A stretch of 32,840 bases of DNA from Corallococcus praedator (GTDB lineage Bacteria; Myxococcota; Myxococcia; Myxococcales; Myxococcaceae), in contig NZ_RAWI01000059.1 of NCBI RefSeq assembly GCF_003612125.1, positions 1 to 32,840 of the forward strand, written 5' to 3'. Shown in pieces: positions 21,974-31,943 of this stretch. The number at the start of each line of letters is the position of its first letter. Position 1 is the stretch's first letter. The translations under genes were made by a program, and so were the position numbers. The notes beneath the pieces are model-generated. The model made no database searches. It was given only the letters and a program-made list of their open reading frames with translations, and was not told where the DNA came from.

Positions 21974-24784
21974 CTAGAGGCTCTGCGCGATGGTCTGCCG
22001 GTTGAGGATGCGGGGCGTGATGAAGATGAGCAGTTCCTGGCGCTCATCGGTCTCGGAGGTGCTCCGGAAGAAGAAGCCCAGCACGGGGATCTTCGACAGG
22101 AAGGGCACCGAGTCCCTGGAGGTGCTGCCCCGGCGCACGTAGATGCCACCGATGACGGTGGTATCGCCGTCCTTCACCAGGACCTGCGTGTTGGCCTCCT
22201 TGCGCTGGATGGACGGCTGTCCGTTGGCGCCCGTGTTGGACGGGTCCGGCTGGTTGTTCTGCGCCTGGATGGACATGAGGATGCTGCCGTCCTGCGTGAT
22301 GTGCGGCGTGACTTCCAGGGACAGACGCGCTTCGACGAAGGTGGTGTTCACGCCGCTCGCCGACGTCTGGCTGAACGGGATGGACAGACCCTGGCTGATG
22401 CGGGCCGTGTTGTTGTCCAGCGTCGTGACCTTGGGCGACGAGATGGTCTTCACCGCGCCCTCCGTCTCCGCCGCCGACAGGCGCAGGTTGAGCTGGAGCG
22501 CGCCGCCCGCGGAACCGAAGGCGAAGCCCATGGCACCACCGATGCCCTGGCCCACGGCCGCCGGCAGGTTCACCGCGAAGTTGGGCGCCGCCGGGAGGCC
22601 CGGAGCCGCGCCCGAAGAGCCACCCGTCACGCCGACGGTGCTGGGGAAGATGAGGCCGGTGGGGTTGCCGGTCGCCGGCGACAGGCGCGCCTGACCGCCC
22701 CACTGCACGCCCAGGTTGCGGCTGAAGGTGGTGCTCGCCTCCACGATGCGGCTCTCGATGAGCACCTGCGGCGTCTGCGTGTCCAGGCTGCGCACCAGGG
22801 CGCGCGCCTTCTCCGTGTTGGAGCGGATGTCCTTGATGATGAGCACGTTGGTGCGCGTGTCCACCGTCACCGAGCCACGGTCGCTGAGCACGTCCTTCAC
22901 CCGCGACGACATGTCACCGGCCACCGCGTAGTTCACCGGCACCAGGCTGACCAGCAGGTCCTCCTGCTGCTGCAGGGACTTCTTGCGCTCCTGGCGCAGC
23001 CGCGCCTCCTCTTCCAGCGTCTTCAAGGGCGCGATGCGGATGATGTTGCCCACCTGCTCCTGGCCCAGCTGCTTGGTGCGCAGGATGAGATCCAGCGCCT
23101 GGTCCCAGGGAACATTGCGCAGGCGGATGGTCACGCGGCCCGACACGTCGTCGGCCACGACGATGTTGCGCTTGGAGATCTCCGCGATGACGCGCAGCAG
23201 GTTCTGGATCTCGATGTCCTTGAACTCGAAGGACACGCGCTTGCCACGGTAGCGCGCCTGCTGGGGCGCGCCCTCCGCCGCGTACGCCGGGGCCTCGGCC
23301 GTGAAGCCGGCGGTGCGCTGGGTGACCGCCACCTCCTCCGTCTTCACGCCCTGCACGTCCAGCCGCCAGCTCAGGGTGTTGGCACCCTGGGTGACGTTCT
23401 CCTCGATGGCGCCGTCGGCGGCGACCACCACGCGCACCTTGCGGCCCTCACCGGGGACGCTGAAGGCGCTGATCATCTTCACCGGCGTGTCCAGCGCGCT
23501 GGTGTCCAGGCTGCGCTCCAGCTTCTTGGGCAGCCGCGCGTTGTCCAGCGTCAGCACCGCGCTGCGCGGATCCGGCCGGTCCACCTTCCACGTCGTCGCG
23601 CCGGACAGCTTCAGCTGCACGCGGCCACCGGAGGCGCTCTCGTCGAAGGACAGGTCCTTGACCTCCACCACCTGGGGCTGCGGGGCCGCCTGGGCCACGA
23701 CGGCCGGCGCGGGCTGCGGCTTCGCCGCCTCCACGGGCAGCGGCTGCGGGCGCAGGGGTTCGGTCTCCGCCACCGCGTCGCGGGATGTGGAGGGCTTCGG
23801 CTTGCGCGCCACCGCGGCGCCCAGCACCACCTCCAGGCCGCGCTCGGAGCGGTCCACGCGGTAGGCGGGCATGTCGCCCTTGGCCACGAGGACCAGGCGC
23901 ACCTTGTCCTCATGGGCGCCCACGCGCACGTCCTTGAGCAGGGAGCCCTTCACCTTGGGCGCCTTCGCGCTCAGGCCCACGCCGTAGACGTCCACGGCGA
24001 GGCGGGGGGGATCCACCAGCTCCAGGACCTCGTAGCGCGCGATGTCGCCATCGGTGCCCACGCGCAGCGCGTCGCCGTCCAGGGACAGCCGGGTGATGCG
24101 CTGGGCCGGGTGGGCCACCTCGCGCTCATCCGCCTCCGTGGCGACCACGTTCTCGCGGCCCGGCGCCTGGGACGGAGCGGCCTTGGCGGCAGCGCCCTCC
24201 TCCGGCACCACGGCCACCATCGCCTCCACGACGGGAGCGGGCGCGGCCTTCACCGGCGCGGGCTTCGGCGCGGCGGCGACCGCCACCGGCTCCGCGGGCT
24301 TCGGCGCGGCGGCCACCGGCTCGGCCGGCTTCGGCGTCGCGGGTGCCTGGGCGGTCACGGCGGCGGGGGCCACCGGGGAGCCGTCCACGGAGATGACGAC
24401 GCGGTTGCCCTCGGCGCGCACGTCGTACTGGGACGCCTGGTCGAGCGCCACCAGCACGCGGCCCACGCTGGCGCGGGCGTCGGAGAACTGGGCGGCCACC
24501 ACGCCGGACACCGGACCGGTGCCGTCATGGTGTCCCTTGATGCCCGTGGCATCCGCGGACGACAGGTCCACCACCAGCCGCTCCGGCCCACTGAGCCGGA
24601 AGACGGTGAAGGTAGGCGGCCGGGTCCCGGTCACCACGACCTGGGCACCAGCTCCCGTCCGCGACACCTGCAGGTCGCGCAGCGTATTCAGATCCGCGCC
24701 GTACACCTTGGCGCTTGCCAGGACGACCGCCCATGCGGTCGCCATGATCCACTTGCCCCTCGTCACAGCGCTCTGCTCGAGCAT
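21974..24784 (-). CDS. pilQ: Type IV pilus secretin PilQ
   Basis: A 936-residue outer-membrane secretin through which the pilus exits. A signal peptide ends near YGA (about residue 30). Three AMIN-like peptidoglycan-binding domains lie at about 33-130, 229-323 and 371-475; three AMIN domains are known for M. xanthus PilQ. A Pro/Ala/Lys linker (about 135-205) separates the first two. A secretin N0-type domain (from about 513, VSFEFKDIEIQNLLRVIAE), an N1 domain (from about 610) and the secretin core ending VPFLSKIPVLGFFFR follow. The ATG at 24784 is preferred over the upstream TTG because GAGGGGA sits just before it. Fifth gene of pilMNOPQ. Confidence 0.95.
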   Translation of the reverse strand: MLEQSAVTRGKWIMATAWAVVLASAKVYGADLNTLRDLQVSRTGAGAQVVVTGTRPPTFTVFRLSGPERLVVDLSSADATGIKGHHDGTGPVSGVVAAQFSDARASVGRVLVALDQASQYDVRAEGNRVVISVDGSPVAPAAVTAQAPATPKPAEPVAAAPKPAEPVAVAAAPKPAPVKAAPAPVVEAMVAVVPEEGAAAKAAPSQAPGRENVVATEADEREVAHPAQRITRLSLDGDALRVGTDGDIARYEVLELVDPPRLAVDVYGVGLSAKAPKVKGSLLKDVRVGAHEDKVRLVLVAKGDMPAYRVDRSERGLEVVLGAAVARKPKPSTSRDAVAETEPLRPQPLPVEAAKPQPAPAVVAQAAPQPQVVEVKDLSFDESASGGRVQLKLSGATTWKVDRPDPRSAVLTLDNARLPKKLERSLDTSALDTPVKMISAFSVPGEGRKVRVVVAADGAIEENVTQGANTLSWRLDVQGVKTEEVAVTQRTAGFTAEAPAYAAEGAPQQARYRGKRVSFEFKDIEIQNLLRVIAEISKRNIVVADDVSGRVTIRLRNVPWDQALDLILRTKQLGQEQVGNIIRIAPLKTLEEEARLRQERKKSLQQQEDLLVSLVPVNYAVAGDMSSRVKDVLSDRGSVTVDTRTNVLIIKDIRSNTEKARALVRSLDTQTPQVLIESRIVEASTTFSRNLGVQWGGQARLSPATGNPTGLIFPSTVGVTGGSSGAAPGLPAAPNFAVNLPAAVGQGIGGAMGFAFGSAGGALQLNLRLSAAETEGAVKTISSPKVTTLDNNTARISQGLSIPFSQTSASGVNTTFVEARLSLEVTPHITQDGSILMSIQAQNNQPDPSNTGANGQPSIQRKEANTQVLVKDGDTTVIGGIYVRRGSTSRDSVPFLSKIPVLGFFFRSTSETDERQELLIFITPRILNRQTIAQSL

Positions 24785-24787
24785 GCG

Positions 24788-24794
24788 TCCCCTC
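24788..24794 (-). promoter_or_regulatory. pilQ ribosome binding site
   Basis: GAGGGGA on the minus strand lies three bases before the ATG at 24784 and overlaps the alternative upstream TTG frame, so it selects the ATG as the pilQ start. Confidence 0.6.
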
Positions 24795-24839
24795 AACAAG
24801 TTGGTAGCGGGCGACTGCCCGCGGGCGCGCCGTGGGGCG

Positions 24840-25403
24840 CTACTCCCAGTTCTTGCCCGTCATCAGGTTGTAGGCGGGGTCCTTTACGCCATCTGCCTTG
24901 AGGTGCAGGCTCACCGGATTGCTGATGAGCTCGCCCTTGGCACCCGTGAAGACCTCGGTGACGGTGACCGAGTCCCGGAGGATCTGGGTCACCTTACCGC
25001 CCTGGCGCCCCACCCGGGTGTTACGCCGGACGATGTGGCCCCGGCCCAGCGGATCCTCCACCATCGCCAGCGGACTGGCGTCCCCCGTCACGACCGCCAC
25101 CAGCTTGAGCTGGTCGAGGTCGAACACGCACAGGGGTTCGTTGCAGGCGCGCTCCGGTGCATCCCGCGCCACCGGTCCCAGCTCCTCCAGCGGACTCCGG
25201 AACGGATCCCGCTTGCCCACGGGACTGTAGGTGTAGACGAATCCTGGCACCGTCGACACCTCCGCCTTCACCGTCACCGGTGCCACGGCGGGGGCCGCGG
25301 CCTTGGGTTTGGCGGAGGCATTGCTGGCCTTGGGCGTCTCCCCACAGGCAGACAGGGTCAGCACCAGCACCGCAGCAGTCATCGTGGACTTGAACGTCTT
25401 CAT
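24840..25403 (-). CDS. pilP: Type IV pilus lipoprotein PilP
   Basis: A 187-residue inner-membrane lipoprotein that links PilN/PilO to PilQ. The signal MKTFKSTMTAAVLVLTLSAC places the lipidated Cys at residue 20. A disordered Ala/Lys/Pro stretch follows (about 21-50), then the PilP domain with its hallmark RDPFRSPLEEL and the beta-sandwich blocks LDQLKLVAVV and GRGHIVRRNTRVG. Two cysteines (in CNEPLCVF) may form a disulfide. The start at 25403 is chosen over the ATG at 25412 because AAGGG abuts the first ATG but lies nine bases before the second. 35 bases separate it from pilO; pilQ follows. Confidence 0.95.
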   Translation of the reverse strand: MKTFKSTMTAAVLVLTLSACGETPKASNASAKPKAAAPAVAPVTVKAEVSTVPGFVYTYSPVGKRDPFRSPLEELGPVARDAPERACNEPLCVFDLDQLKLVAVVTGDASPLAMVEDPLGRGHIVRRNTRVGRQGGKVTQILRDSVTVTEVFTGAKGELISNPVSLHLKADGVKDPAYNLMTGKNWE

Positions 25404-25412
25404 CCGCGTCAT

Positions 25413-25417
25413 CCCTT
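25413..25417 (-). promoter_or_regulatory. pilP ribosome binding site
   Basis: AAGGG directly touches the ATG at 25412 and is nine bases from the ATG at 25403, which favours 25403 as the true start. Confidence 0.5.
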
Positions 25418-25447
25418 GTCGCCCCAGTTGCAGGGCGGATCAAGTTT

Positions 25448-26074
25448 CTAGTTTTTCTTCTTCTCTGCGGTCTTCTTCTTGGGGTCGACGGCGACGGCCT
25501 TCGGATCGACGAAGCGGAACGTGGTGGCCAGGAAGCTGCTCTGGAGGACCACCTTCTCGTTCTTCAGCGTCGCCCCATCCAACTTGATGTTGTTGACGTT
25601 CACGATGCGGCGCATGTTCGCCATCTCCTGCAGGAACATGGCGATCTCGTGGTAGTTGCCGCTCACCGTCATCTTGATGGGGATGCGCGCGAAGAACTCG
25701 CCGCCGCTGACGTACTCCTTGTCAGGCTCCACGCGGGCGATCTCCAGTCCGGACTTCTTGCCGATGTCGTTGATCTGCGCGAGCAGCTCTTCCATGTCGC
25801 GCCGCTCCGGCAGCTCCGTGAGGGCCTCCGCCAGCTTCTGCTCCAGCACGTCCATCTCGCGGCGGCGCTCATTGAGGTTCTGGGCGATCTCGCTCTTCTC
25901 CGCGAGCTCCAGGTCCAGCTTGCGGCGCTCCGCCGCCCGGGCGGTGATGGCCTCTTCCGTCGGCTGGATGGCGAAGAAGAAGTTGGCGACGGTCAGGATG
26001 ACGACGAGTGCCGCGAGTCCGCCGAACTTCACCGCCGGCGGGGCCTTCGCGAGCTGATCCAGGTATTTGTCCAT
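25448..26074 (-). CDS. pilO: Type IV pilus inner-membrane protein PilO
   Basis: A 208-residue bitopic protein. A short cytoplasmic N-terminus (DKYLDQLAKAPPAVKFG), one transmembrane segment at about 18-40, a coiled coil (about 45-100, rich in Glu/Arg/Leu with PERRDMEELLAQI) and a ferredoxin-like periplasmic domain (IPIKMTVSGNYHEIAMFLQEMANMRR, with VNVNNI) match PilO. It pairs with PilN to form the alignment complex. The C-terminus ends in a Lys-rich tail (DPKKKTAEKKKN), beyond the usual domain. AAGGA lies nine bases before the ATG. It lies 24 bases downstream of pilN. Confidence 0.95.
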   Translation of the reverse strand: MDKYLDQLAKAPPAVKFGGLAALVVILTVANFFFAIQPTEEAITARAAERRKLDLELAEKSEIAQNLNERRREMDVLEQKLAEALTELPERRDMEELLAQINDIGKKSGLEIARVEPDKEYVSGGEFFARIPIKMTVSGNYHEIAMFLQEMANMRRIVNVNNIKLDGATLKNEKVVLQSSFLATTFRFVDPKAVAVDPKKKTAEKKKN

Positions 26075-26098
26075 GACGTGGGGGTCCTTCGCCGCCTG

Positions 26099-26782
26099 CT
26101 AGATGGCGTAGTTGGCGGTGAGGGTGAGCTTGAAGTCGACGAGCGTGGGCGCGCCGGGCGTGTTCGCCGCCTTGGCCTGCACCGCGTTGGTCAGTTCGAT
26201 GTTCTTGAAGAACGGCCGGATGTCCGCCACGGGGAACTCCTCCACGGAGGCGGTCTCCGTGTTGAAGAGCTCCACGCGGGACGTCTGGGCATCCCGGCGC
26301 TGCTCCACCAGGCGCCCCATGCCCTTGGGCGTCCACACCATGCCGCCCAGGCCGCGCATCAGCTCCGCGACCTCGTCGTGGCTGACGGCCGACCCGTTGA
26401 TGGTGACGTTGTTGGACGCCTCCACGAAGGTCTTGAGCCAGACCTTCTTGGGGAGGGCGGACGACAGCGCGTCCAGCATGCGCACCGGCCCGTTGCGGCC
26501 CTTGCGCAGCGTGTCCAGCACGGCGAGCTTCTTCTCCACCTCGGTCTTGCGGGTGTTGATGTTGGTCACCTCTCCGATGACCTTCTCCAGCTCCGCGATC
26601 TTCGCCTTCGTCTGGGCGATGCCCTGCTTGGCGCGCGTGAGGTCGCCATCGCGATCCGCGTACCAGAAGTAGTTGCCCACCACCGCGGCGATCAGGACCG
26701 CGGCGTAGATGACCAGCACCTGCTGGCCCATCTCGCGCTTCTTCACCGCCCGGACGGGCAGCAGATTGATTCGAATCATCAT
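26099..26782 (-). CDS. pilN: Type IV pilus inner-membrane protein PilN
   Basis: A 227-residue bitopic protein starting MMIRINLLPVR, the conserved cytoplasmic motif that docks in the PilM groove. A transmembrane segment (about 22-42), a coiled coil (about 50-95, KAKIAELEKVIGEVTNINTRKTEVEKK) and a periplasmic ferredoxin-like domain (VWLKTFVEASNNVTINGSAVSHDEVAELMRGL) follow. The domain after 130 is longer than in E. coli-type homologues. The start is set at 26782 because GAGGAG abuts the ATG at 26791 and is correctly spaced for 26782; another ATG at 26779 is adjacent. It forms the inner-membrane ring with PilO and PilP. Confidence 0.95.
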   Translation of the reverse strand: MMIRINLLPVRAVKKREMGQQVLVIYAAVLIAAVVGNYFWYADRDGDLTRAKQGIAQTKAKIAELEKVIGEVTNINTRKTEVEKKLAVLDTLRKGRNGPVRMLDALSSALPKKVWLKTFVEASNNVTINGSAVSHDEVAELMRGLGGMVWTPKGMGRLVEQRRDAQTSRVELFNTETASVEEFPVADIRPFFKNIELTNAVQAKAANTPGAPTLVDFKLTLTANYAI

Positions 26783-26791
26783 GTGCGTCAT

Positions 26792-26797
26792 CTCCTC
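26792..26797 (-). promoter_or_regulatory. pilN ribosome binding site
   Basis: GAGGAG on the minus strand is nine bases from the ATG at 26782 and directly abuts an upstream ATG at 26791. It therefore decides for the start that gives the conserved MMIRINLLP N-terminus. Confidence 0.65.
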
Positions 26798-26811
26798 GCG
26801 GCCAGAGCGGT

Positions 26812-27894
26812 TCAGCCCAGCTTGTCGCCCGGGCGCCGGAGCGCCAGTCCCACTGCCACCGCGGCCATGGGTGCCACGTCCATGATGAACGCGGGGTCGA
26901 ACTTGCGGTTGTCCACTTCAATCTTCCGGAACGGGTTGAGGATCTCCACCGGCACGCCGGTCCGCGCCTCGATGGTCTTGAACAGGGCGGGAATCTTCGC
27001 GGTGCCACCGGACAGGTAGACCTTGGTGAAGTTCGAGTCCGCGGCGGTGCCCGCGTAGAAGTCCAGCGAGCGCTGGATTTCACCGGCAACCTGCTCCGCC
27101 ACGCTGGAGAGCACCCGCTCCACGTCCTGGGGCACCACGGCGTCCGCGTCCGCGCGGTTGCCGCCGATCTTCAGCGCCTCCGCCTCCTCGTAGGAGACGT
27201 TGAGCTGCTTCTGGATCTCCTCGGTGAACTGGTTGCCACCGATGGTCACGTCGCGGGTGAACACCGTCACGCCGTTGGCGATGATGTTGATGTTCACCAC
27301 GGAGGCGCCGGCGTTGATGAGGACGACGGTCTCCTTCTCCGGCAGCTCGTAGTTCGTGGAGAACATGTTCTGGACGGCGAACGCGTCCACGTCCACCACC
27401 ACCGGCGCCAGTCCCGCTTCGGAGACCACGGTGGTGTAGTCGTTGATCATGTCCTTCTTGGCGGCCACCAGCAGCACGTCCATCTGACCGGTGGCGTCGT
27501 TGCCGCCGCCGTCGAGGATCTGCGTGTCGATGTTCACGTCCTTCACGTCGAAGGGGATGTACTGCTCCGCCTCCCACTGGATGCTCTCCTCGAGCTCTTC
27601 CTGGCTCATGCGGGGCATCTGGATCTTCTTGATGATGACCGAGTGGCCGGACACGCCGATGGCGACGTCCTTGCCCTTCACCTTCAGCTCCGCCATCAGC
27701 TCCTGCACCGCCTGCACGATGGCCGTGGAGTTCATCAGGGCGCCGTCGACGATGGCTTCAGGAGGCAGCGGTTTCATTCCGAAGCTCTGCAGGGCGTAGC
27801 CCACTTCACCGCGCTTGCGCTGCTCCTTGAGCATGATCATCTTGATCGACGTCGACCCGATATCCAGCCCAAGTGCCAGTTTGCCCTTCGCCAT
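26812..27894 (-). CDS. pilM: Type IV pilus actin-like ATPase PilM
   Basis: A 360-residue cytoplasmic actin-fold protein of the PilM/FtsA type. The phosphate-1 block LGLDIGSTSIKMIML is at the N-terminus, the SHS2-like insertion follows (VAIGVSGHSVIIKKI ... EEAEQYIPFDV region), then the second phosphate and adenosine blocks (TVVLINAGASVVNINII; VYLSGGTAKIPALFKTIE). It binds the PilN N-terminus and connects the cytoplasmic motors to the alignment complex. The ATG at 27894 is preferred to 27906 because GGAG (27904-27901) lies six bases before it. It is the first gene of the seven-gene pilM-to-roadblock operon. Confidence 0.95.
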   Translation of the reverse strand: MAKGKLALGLDIGSTSIKMIMLKEQRKRGEVGYALQSFGMKPLPPEAIVDGALMNSTAIVQAVQELMAELKVKGKDVAIGVSGHSVIIKKIQMPRMSQEELEESIQWEAEQYIPFDVKDVNIDTQILDGGGNDATGQMDVLLVAAKKDMINDYTTVVSEAGLAPVVVDVDAFAVQNMFSTNYELPEKETVVLINAGASVVNINIIANGVTVFTRDVTIGGNQFTEEIQKQLNVSYEEAEALKIGGNRADADAVVPQDVERVLSSVAEQVAGEIQRSLDFYAGTAADSNFTKVYLSGGTAKIPALFKTIEARTGVPVEILNPFRKIEVDNRKFDPAFIMDVAPMAAVAVGLALRRPGDKLG

Positions 27895-27900
27895 GCGTAA

Positions 27901-27904
27901 CTCC
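27901..27904 (-). promoter_or_regulatory. pilM ribosome binding site
   Basis: GGAG on the minus strand lies six bases before the ATG at 27894 and inside the alternative ATG-GAG frame starting at 27906, so it supports 27894 (MAKGKLALGLD) as the start. Confidence 0.5.
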
Positions 27905-28043
27905 ATCGGAGAGGCGGCCAGCGTAGCACCGGCTTGATACCCCTCCTAAAAAGTGCTTGGCGCCCGGCCGCCCATCGGACGGGGGAGCGCCGCAAAGACC
28001 GACGACAGCCGCTCGCCCCCTGACGTACCACCGCGGAGGCCCG

Positions 28044-28072
28044 ATTTTCCGGCCCCGGCCGCGTTCCGTCAA
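28044..28072 (-). promoter_or_regulatory. Candidate sigma-70-type promoter of the pilM operon
   Basis: On the minus strand, TTGACG (28072-28067) and GAAAAT (28049-28044) are separated by 17 bases, a good match to the housekeeping consensus (5/6 and 4/6). It lies in the 247-bp gap between the response-regulator stop and pilM and predicts a start near 28037 and a leader of about 140 bases. No sigma-54 site was found here. Confidence 0.45.
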
Positions 28073-28141
28073 ATGGCGGCGGAGGATTCCTGCCAGGTCG
28101 GGTCGCCTGCTGGCCCCTCCCCTGCCCTTCAAGTCCCTCCT

Positions 28142-29554
<1,413 letters not shown>

Positions 29555-29595
29555 GGGGGTGGGCGCATCATACGCCCCACCCGCCCCAGCGCGTA

Positions 29596-30714
29596 TCAGA
29601 CGGCGGGAAGCGACAGCCGGAAGCAAGCGCCGCCCCCCGCGCCGTCGCGGGCCTCCAGCCGGCCGCCCATGCCCTGCGCCAGGTTCAACGACACCGCGAG
29701 CCCCAGGCCGGTGCCCTGCCGCCCCTTGGTGGTGAAAAACGGTTCGAAGAGGTGCGCGCGCACCTCCGGCGACAGGCCCGGACCGCTGTCCTCCACCTCC
29801 ACGAACAGGAGCGCGTCCTCGCGCCGGGTGGAGATGCGCACCTGCCCCTGGCCGCCCATGGCCTGCGCGGCGTTGAGCATCAGGTTGATGAGGATCTGCG
29901 ACAGGGGCCCTGGGTCCGCGCGCGCCAGCAGGCCGGGCGTCACGGCCAGCGTCACGTCCACGCGGTCCAGCTCCGGGCCGGCGCGCACCAGGCGCACGCA
30001 CGTCTCCACCACCTGCCCCACGTCCACCGGCACCGGCTGCGCGCTGCCGGGGCGCCCCAGGTCCAGCAGGCCCCGCACGATGCGGTCGATGCGCAGGACC
30101 TCGTGGTCGATGCGCTCCAGGAAGTCCTTCACCTCCGGCCCTTCCGCCTTCATGCGCGCCAGGGAGAGGTAGCCCAGGATGCCCGCCAGCGGGTTGCCCA
30201 CCTCGTGCGCCACGCCCGCGGCCAGCTTTCCCACGGTGGCCAGCCGCTCCGAGGCGACCAGCTCCGTCTGCGCCCGCGCGAGCCGGGAGTTCGCCTCGCG
30301 CAGCGCCTCCAGCTGCGAGCGCGTGAGGGCCTGCTCCTGCCGCAGCGCCTCCGCCATGCGCTGCAGCGCGCGCTGGATGCGCGACAGCAGCGGTCCGCCC
30401 TGCCCCGCCAGCGGCACGTCCAGTTGCAGCCGGCCCAGCTGCTCCACGGCGGCCTCGGTGGCGCGCAGCGGGCGGCCCACCGTGAGGTCCAACACGACGT
30501 AGGCCAGCACCGTCAGCACCACCAGGTCCAGGCCCAGCGCCAGGGGCAGGAAGGTGCGGATGCGCGACAGGCCTTCCGCCTCCGGCGTCCCGGGGTCCGC
30601 CAGCCGCCGCGCCACGTCCAGCAGGCGGATCAACACCGGTTGCAGCGTGAGCCAGGACAGGCCCGTGGACAGCGAGCCCAGCAGGAAGGCCACGCTCGCG
30701 ATGCGCCACTTCAT
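29596..30714 (-). CDS. Membrane sensor histidine kinase (PilS2/NtrB-like)
   Basis: A 372-residue kinase. Two transmembrane segments (about 8-28 and 56-78) flank a short periplasmic loop of about 27 residues, too small for a typical ligand domain. A HAMP-like helix region (79-125) and a short coiled coil follow. The dimerisation domain has the phosphoacceptor His170 in AAGVAHEVGNPLAGI; the ATPase domain has an N box around ILINLMLNAAQAM, G1 DSGPGLS, F box FEPFFTTK and G2 GTGLGL. It begins 22 bases after pilD and precedes its response regulator. The signal may be sensed in the membrane, as for PilS, which senses pilin in Pseudomonas (analogy only). Confidence 0.9.
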   Translation of the reverse strand: MKWRIASVAFLLGSLSTGLSWLTLQPVLIRLLDVARRLADPGTPEAEGLSRIRTFLPLALGLDLVVLTVLAYVVLDLTVGRPLRATEAAVEQLGRLQLDVPLAGQGGPLLSRIQRALQRMAEALRQEQALTRSQLEALREANSRLARAQTELVASERLATVGKLAAGVAHEVGNPLAGILGYLSLARMKAEGPEVKDFLERIDHEVLRIDRIVRGLLDLGRPGSAQPVPVDVGQVVETCVRLVRAGPELDRVDVTLAVTPGLLARADPGPLSQILINLMLNAAQAMGGQGQVRISTRREDALLFVEVEDSGPGLSPEVRAHLFEPFFTTKGRQGTGLGLAVSLNLAQGMGGRLEARDGAGGGACFRLSLPAV

Positions 30715-30736
30715 CCGCGCACCGGCGACACGCGCC

Positions 30737-31765
30737 TCACTGCGTCCCCCCGAGCATCATCGCGACCTCCACCGGAAACACACGGGAGAGCCACGGCCCC
30801 AGCAGCATGATCTCCAGCCCCGCCAGCGCCAGCCACGGACCGAACGGGATGTTGGTGGCCTCCGGCTCCCACTGCTCCTCGCCCGTCTCCTCATCCAGCG
30901 TCACATCCGGGATGTCCTGGAAGAGCAGGCACGGAATCACCAGCGCCACCCGCTTCCACCAGGGCAGTCCGGGCTTCGTGAACTCCCACGTCATCGTGGA
31001 CGGGGGCTCCTCCGCCTCCTCCTCGGAAGAGGCCTTGGACGGATCCACCTTCTCCTCCTCGCCGCGGGGGCCTGCCCGGCCGGTGAGGGCGAGCATCACC
31101 ACGCCCACGACAGCGCCCTGGAACGACGAGAAGAAGAGGATGCCGAGCAGCGACTGCCAGCCGAGGAACGCGCCCAGGAGCGCGACGAGGAACTTGTCCC
31201 CGCCGCCCAGCGCCTCCTTCTTGAAGACCTTCCAGCCCACGTACTCCATGAAGCGGAAGGTGAGGAAGCCCACCGACGCGCCCACCACCGCGTTCACCAC
31301 CGCGTCCTGGCCCAGGGGAATGGCCAGCACGATGCCCGCCACGATGCCCGGCACGGTGAGCGACAAGGGCAGGATCCAGTGCTCCAGATCAATGAAGGTG
31401 AGCGGCACCAGCAGGCAGACGAGCACCAGCGCGGGCACGAGCGGATACGCCCAGTCGAAGCGCTTGAGGCACGCGAGGAACAAGAGGCCCGTGAGCAGCT
31501 CCACCAGGACGTAGCGCGGGGAGATGGGCATGCCGCACCCACGGCACTTCCCGCGCAGGCCCAGCCACGACAGCACGGGGATGTTCTCGTACCAGGACAG
31601 CACGTGCCCGCACTTCGGGCAGCGCGACCCCGGCCGCACGATGCTCAGCCCTTCCGGCACGCGCGCGATGACGACATTGAGGAAGGAGCCGAAGCACAGG
31701 CCCAGGAAGAACAGGAAGAGGATGAAGAGGGGCTCGGCCCAGCCCGGCGCGTAGGTGAACGTCAC
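30737..31765 (-). CDS. pilD: Prepilin peptidase/N-methyltransferase PilD with a large insertion
   Basis: A 342-residue polytopic membrane enzyme that cleaves the class III leader of prepilins and N-methylates the new N-terminus. The methyltransferase part has the zinc-binding Cys pairs CPKC (49, 52) and CRGC (74, 77). The peptidase aspartates are Asp126 (TFIDLEHW) and Asp190 in GGGDK, a GxGD motif. Between the penultimate and last membrane segments it carries an extra stretch of about 75 residues (about 231-304), acidic and Pro-rich with one hydrophobic helix. The start is a GTG at 31765. It heads a pilD-kinase-regulator unit and is divergent from pilA, its likely substrate. Confidence 0.93.
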   Translation of the reverse strand: MTFTYAPGWAEPLFILFLFFLGLCFGSFLNVVIARVPEGLSIVRPGSRCPKCGHVLSWYENIPVLSWLGLRGKCRGCGMPISPRYVLVELLTGLLFLACLKRFDWAYPLVPALVLVCLLVPLTFIDLEHWILPLSLTVPGIVAGIVLAIPLGQDAVVNAVVGASVGFLTFRFMEYVGWKVFKKEALGGGDKFLVALLGAFLGWQSLLGILFFSSFQGAVVGVVMLALTGRAGPRGEEEKVDPSKASSEEEAEEPPSTMTWEFTKPGLPWWKRVALVIPCLLFQDIPDVTLDEETGEEQWEPEATNIPFGPWLALAGLEIMLLGPWLSRVFPVEVAMMLGGTQ

Positions 31766-31792
31766 GGAGCCGGGAATCCTACCCGCCGCTCA

Positions 31793-31843
31793 TGTCACTG
31801 GCGACTTCGTGGCGGACGACGAAAACCGTCAGCGTCAGTGACA
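31793..31843. promoter_or_regulatory. Upstream activating dyad for pilA (TGTCACTG...CAGTGACA)
   Basis: TGTCACTG (31793-31800) and CAGTGACA (31836-31843) are exact reverse complements, spaced 43 bases centre to centre, about four helical turns. The dyad centre is about 135 bases upstream of the predicted pilA start, where NtrC-family activators bind. TGTC elements are known in PilR-bound sites of Pseudomonas. The binding protein here is inferred. Confidence 0.5.
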
Positions 31844-31927
31844 AAAATTGGCAGGCCAGCAGGCGTGCCGCGCCTGAGGTGGGCTGCCCTTTGAGGGAAT
31901 CCGAGCGGTTGGCCAGATTGTTCGCGG

Positions 31928-31943
31928 TGGCACTCTTCGTGCT
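31928..31943 (+). promoter_or_regulatory. Sigma-54 promoter of pilA
   Basis: TGGCACTCTTCGTGCT has the -24 element TGGCAC (31928-31933) and the -12 element GTGCT (31939-31943), with the invariant GG and GC exactly 10 bases apart. Transcription should start about 12 bases after the GC, near 31953, giving a leader of about 43 bases before the ATG. M. xanthus pilA is known to use sigma-54. Confidence 0.85.

Noticed and set aside
22301..24901. 866-codon plus-strand open frame across pilQ
   Set aside because: Antisense shadow of the secretin gene; low-complexity His/Arg/Gln composition.
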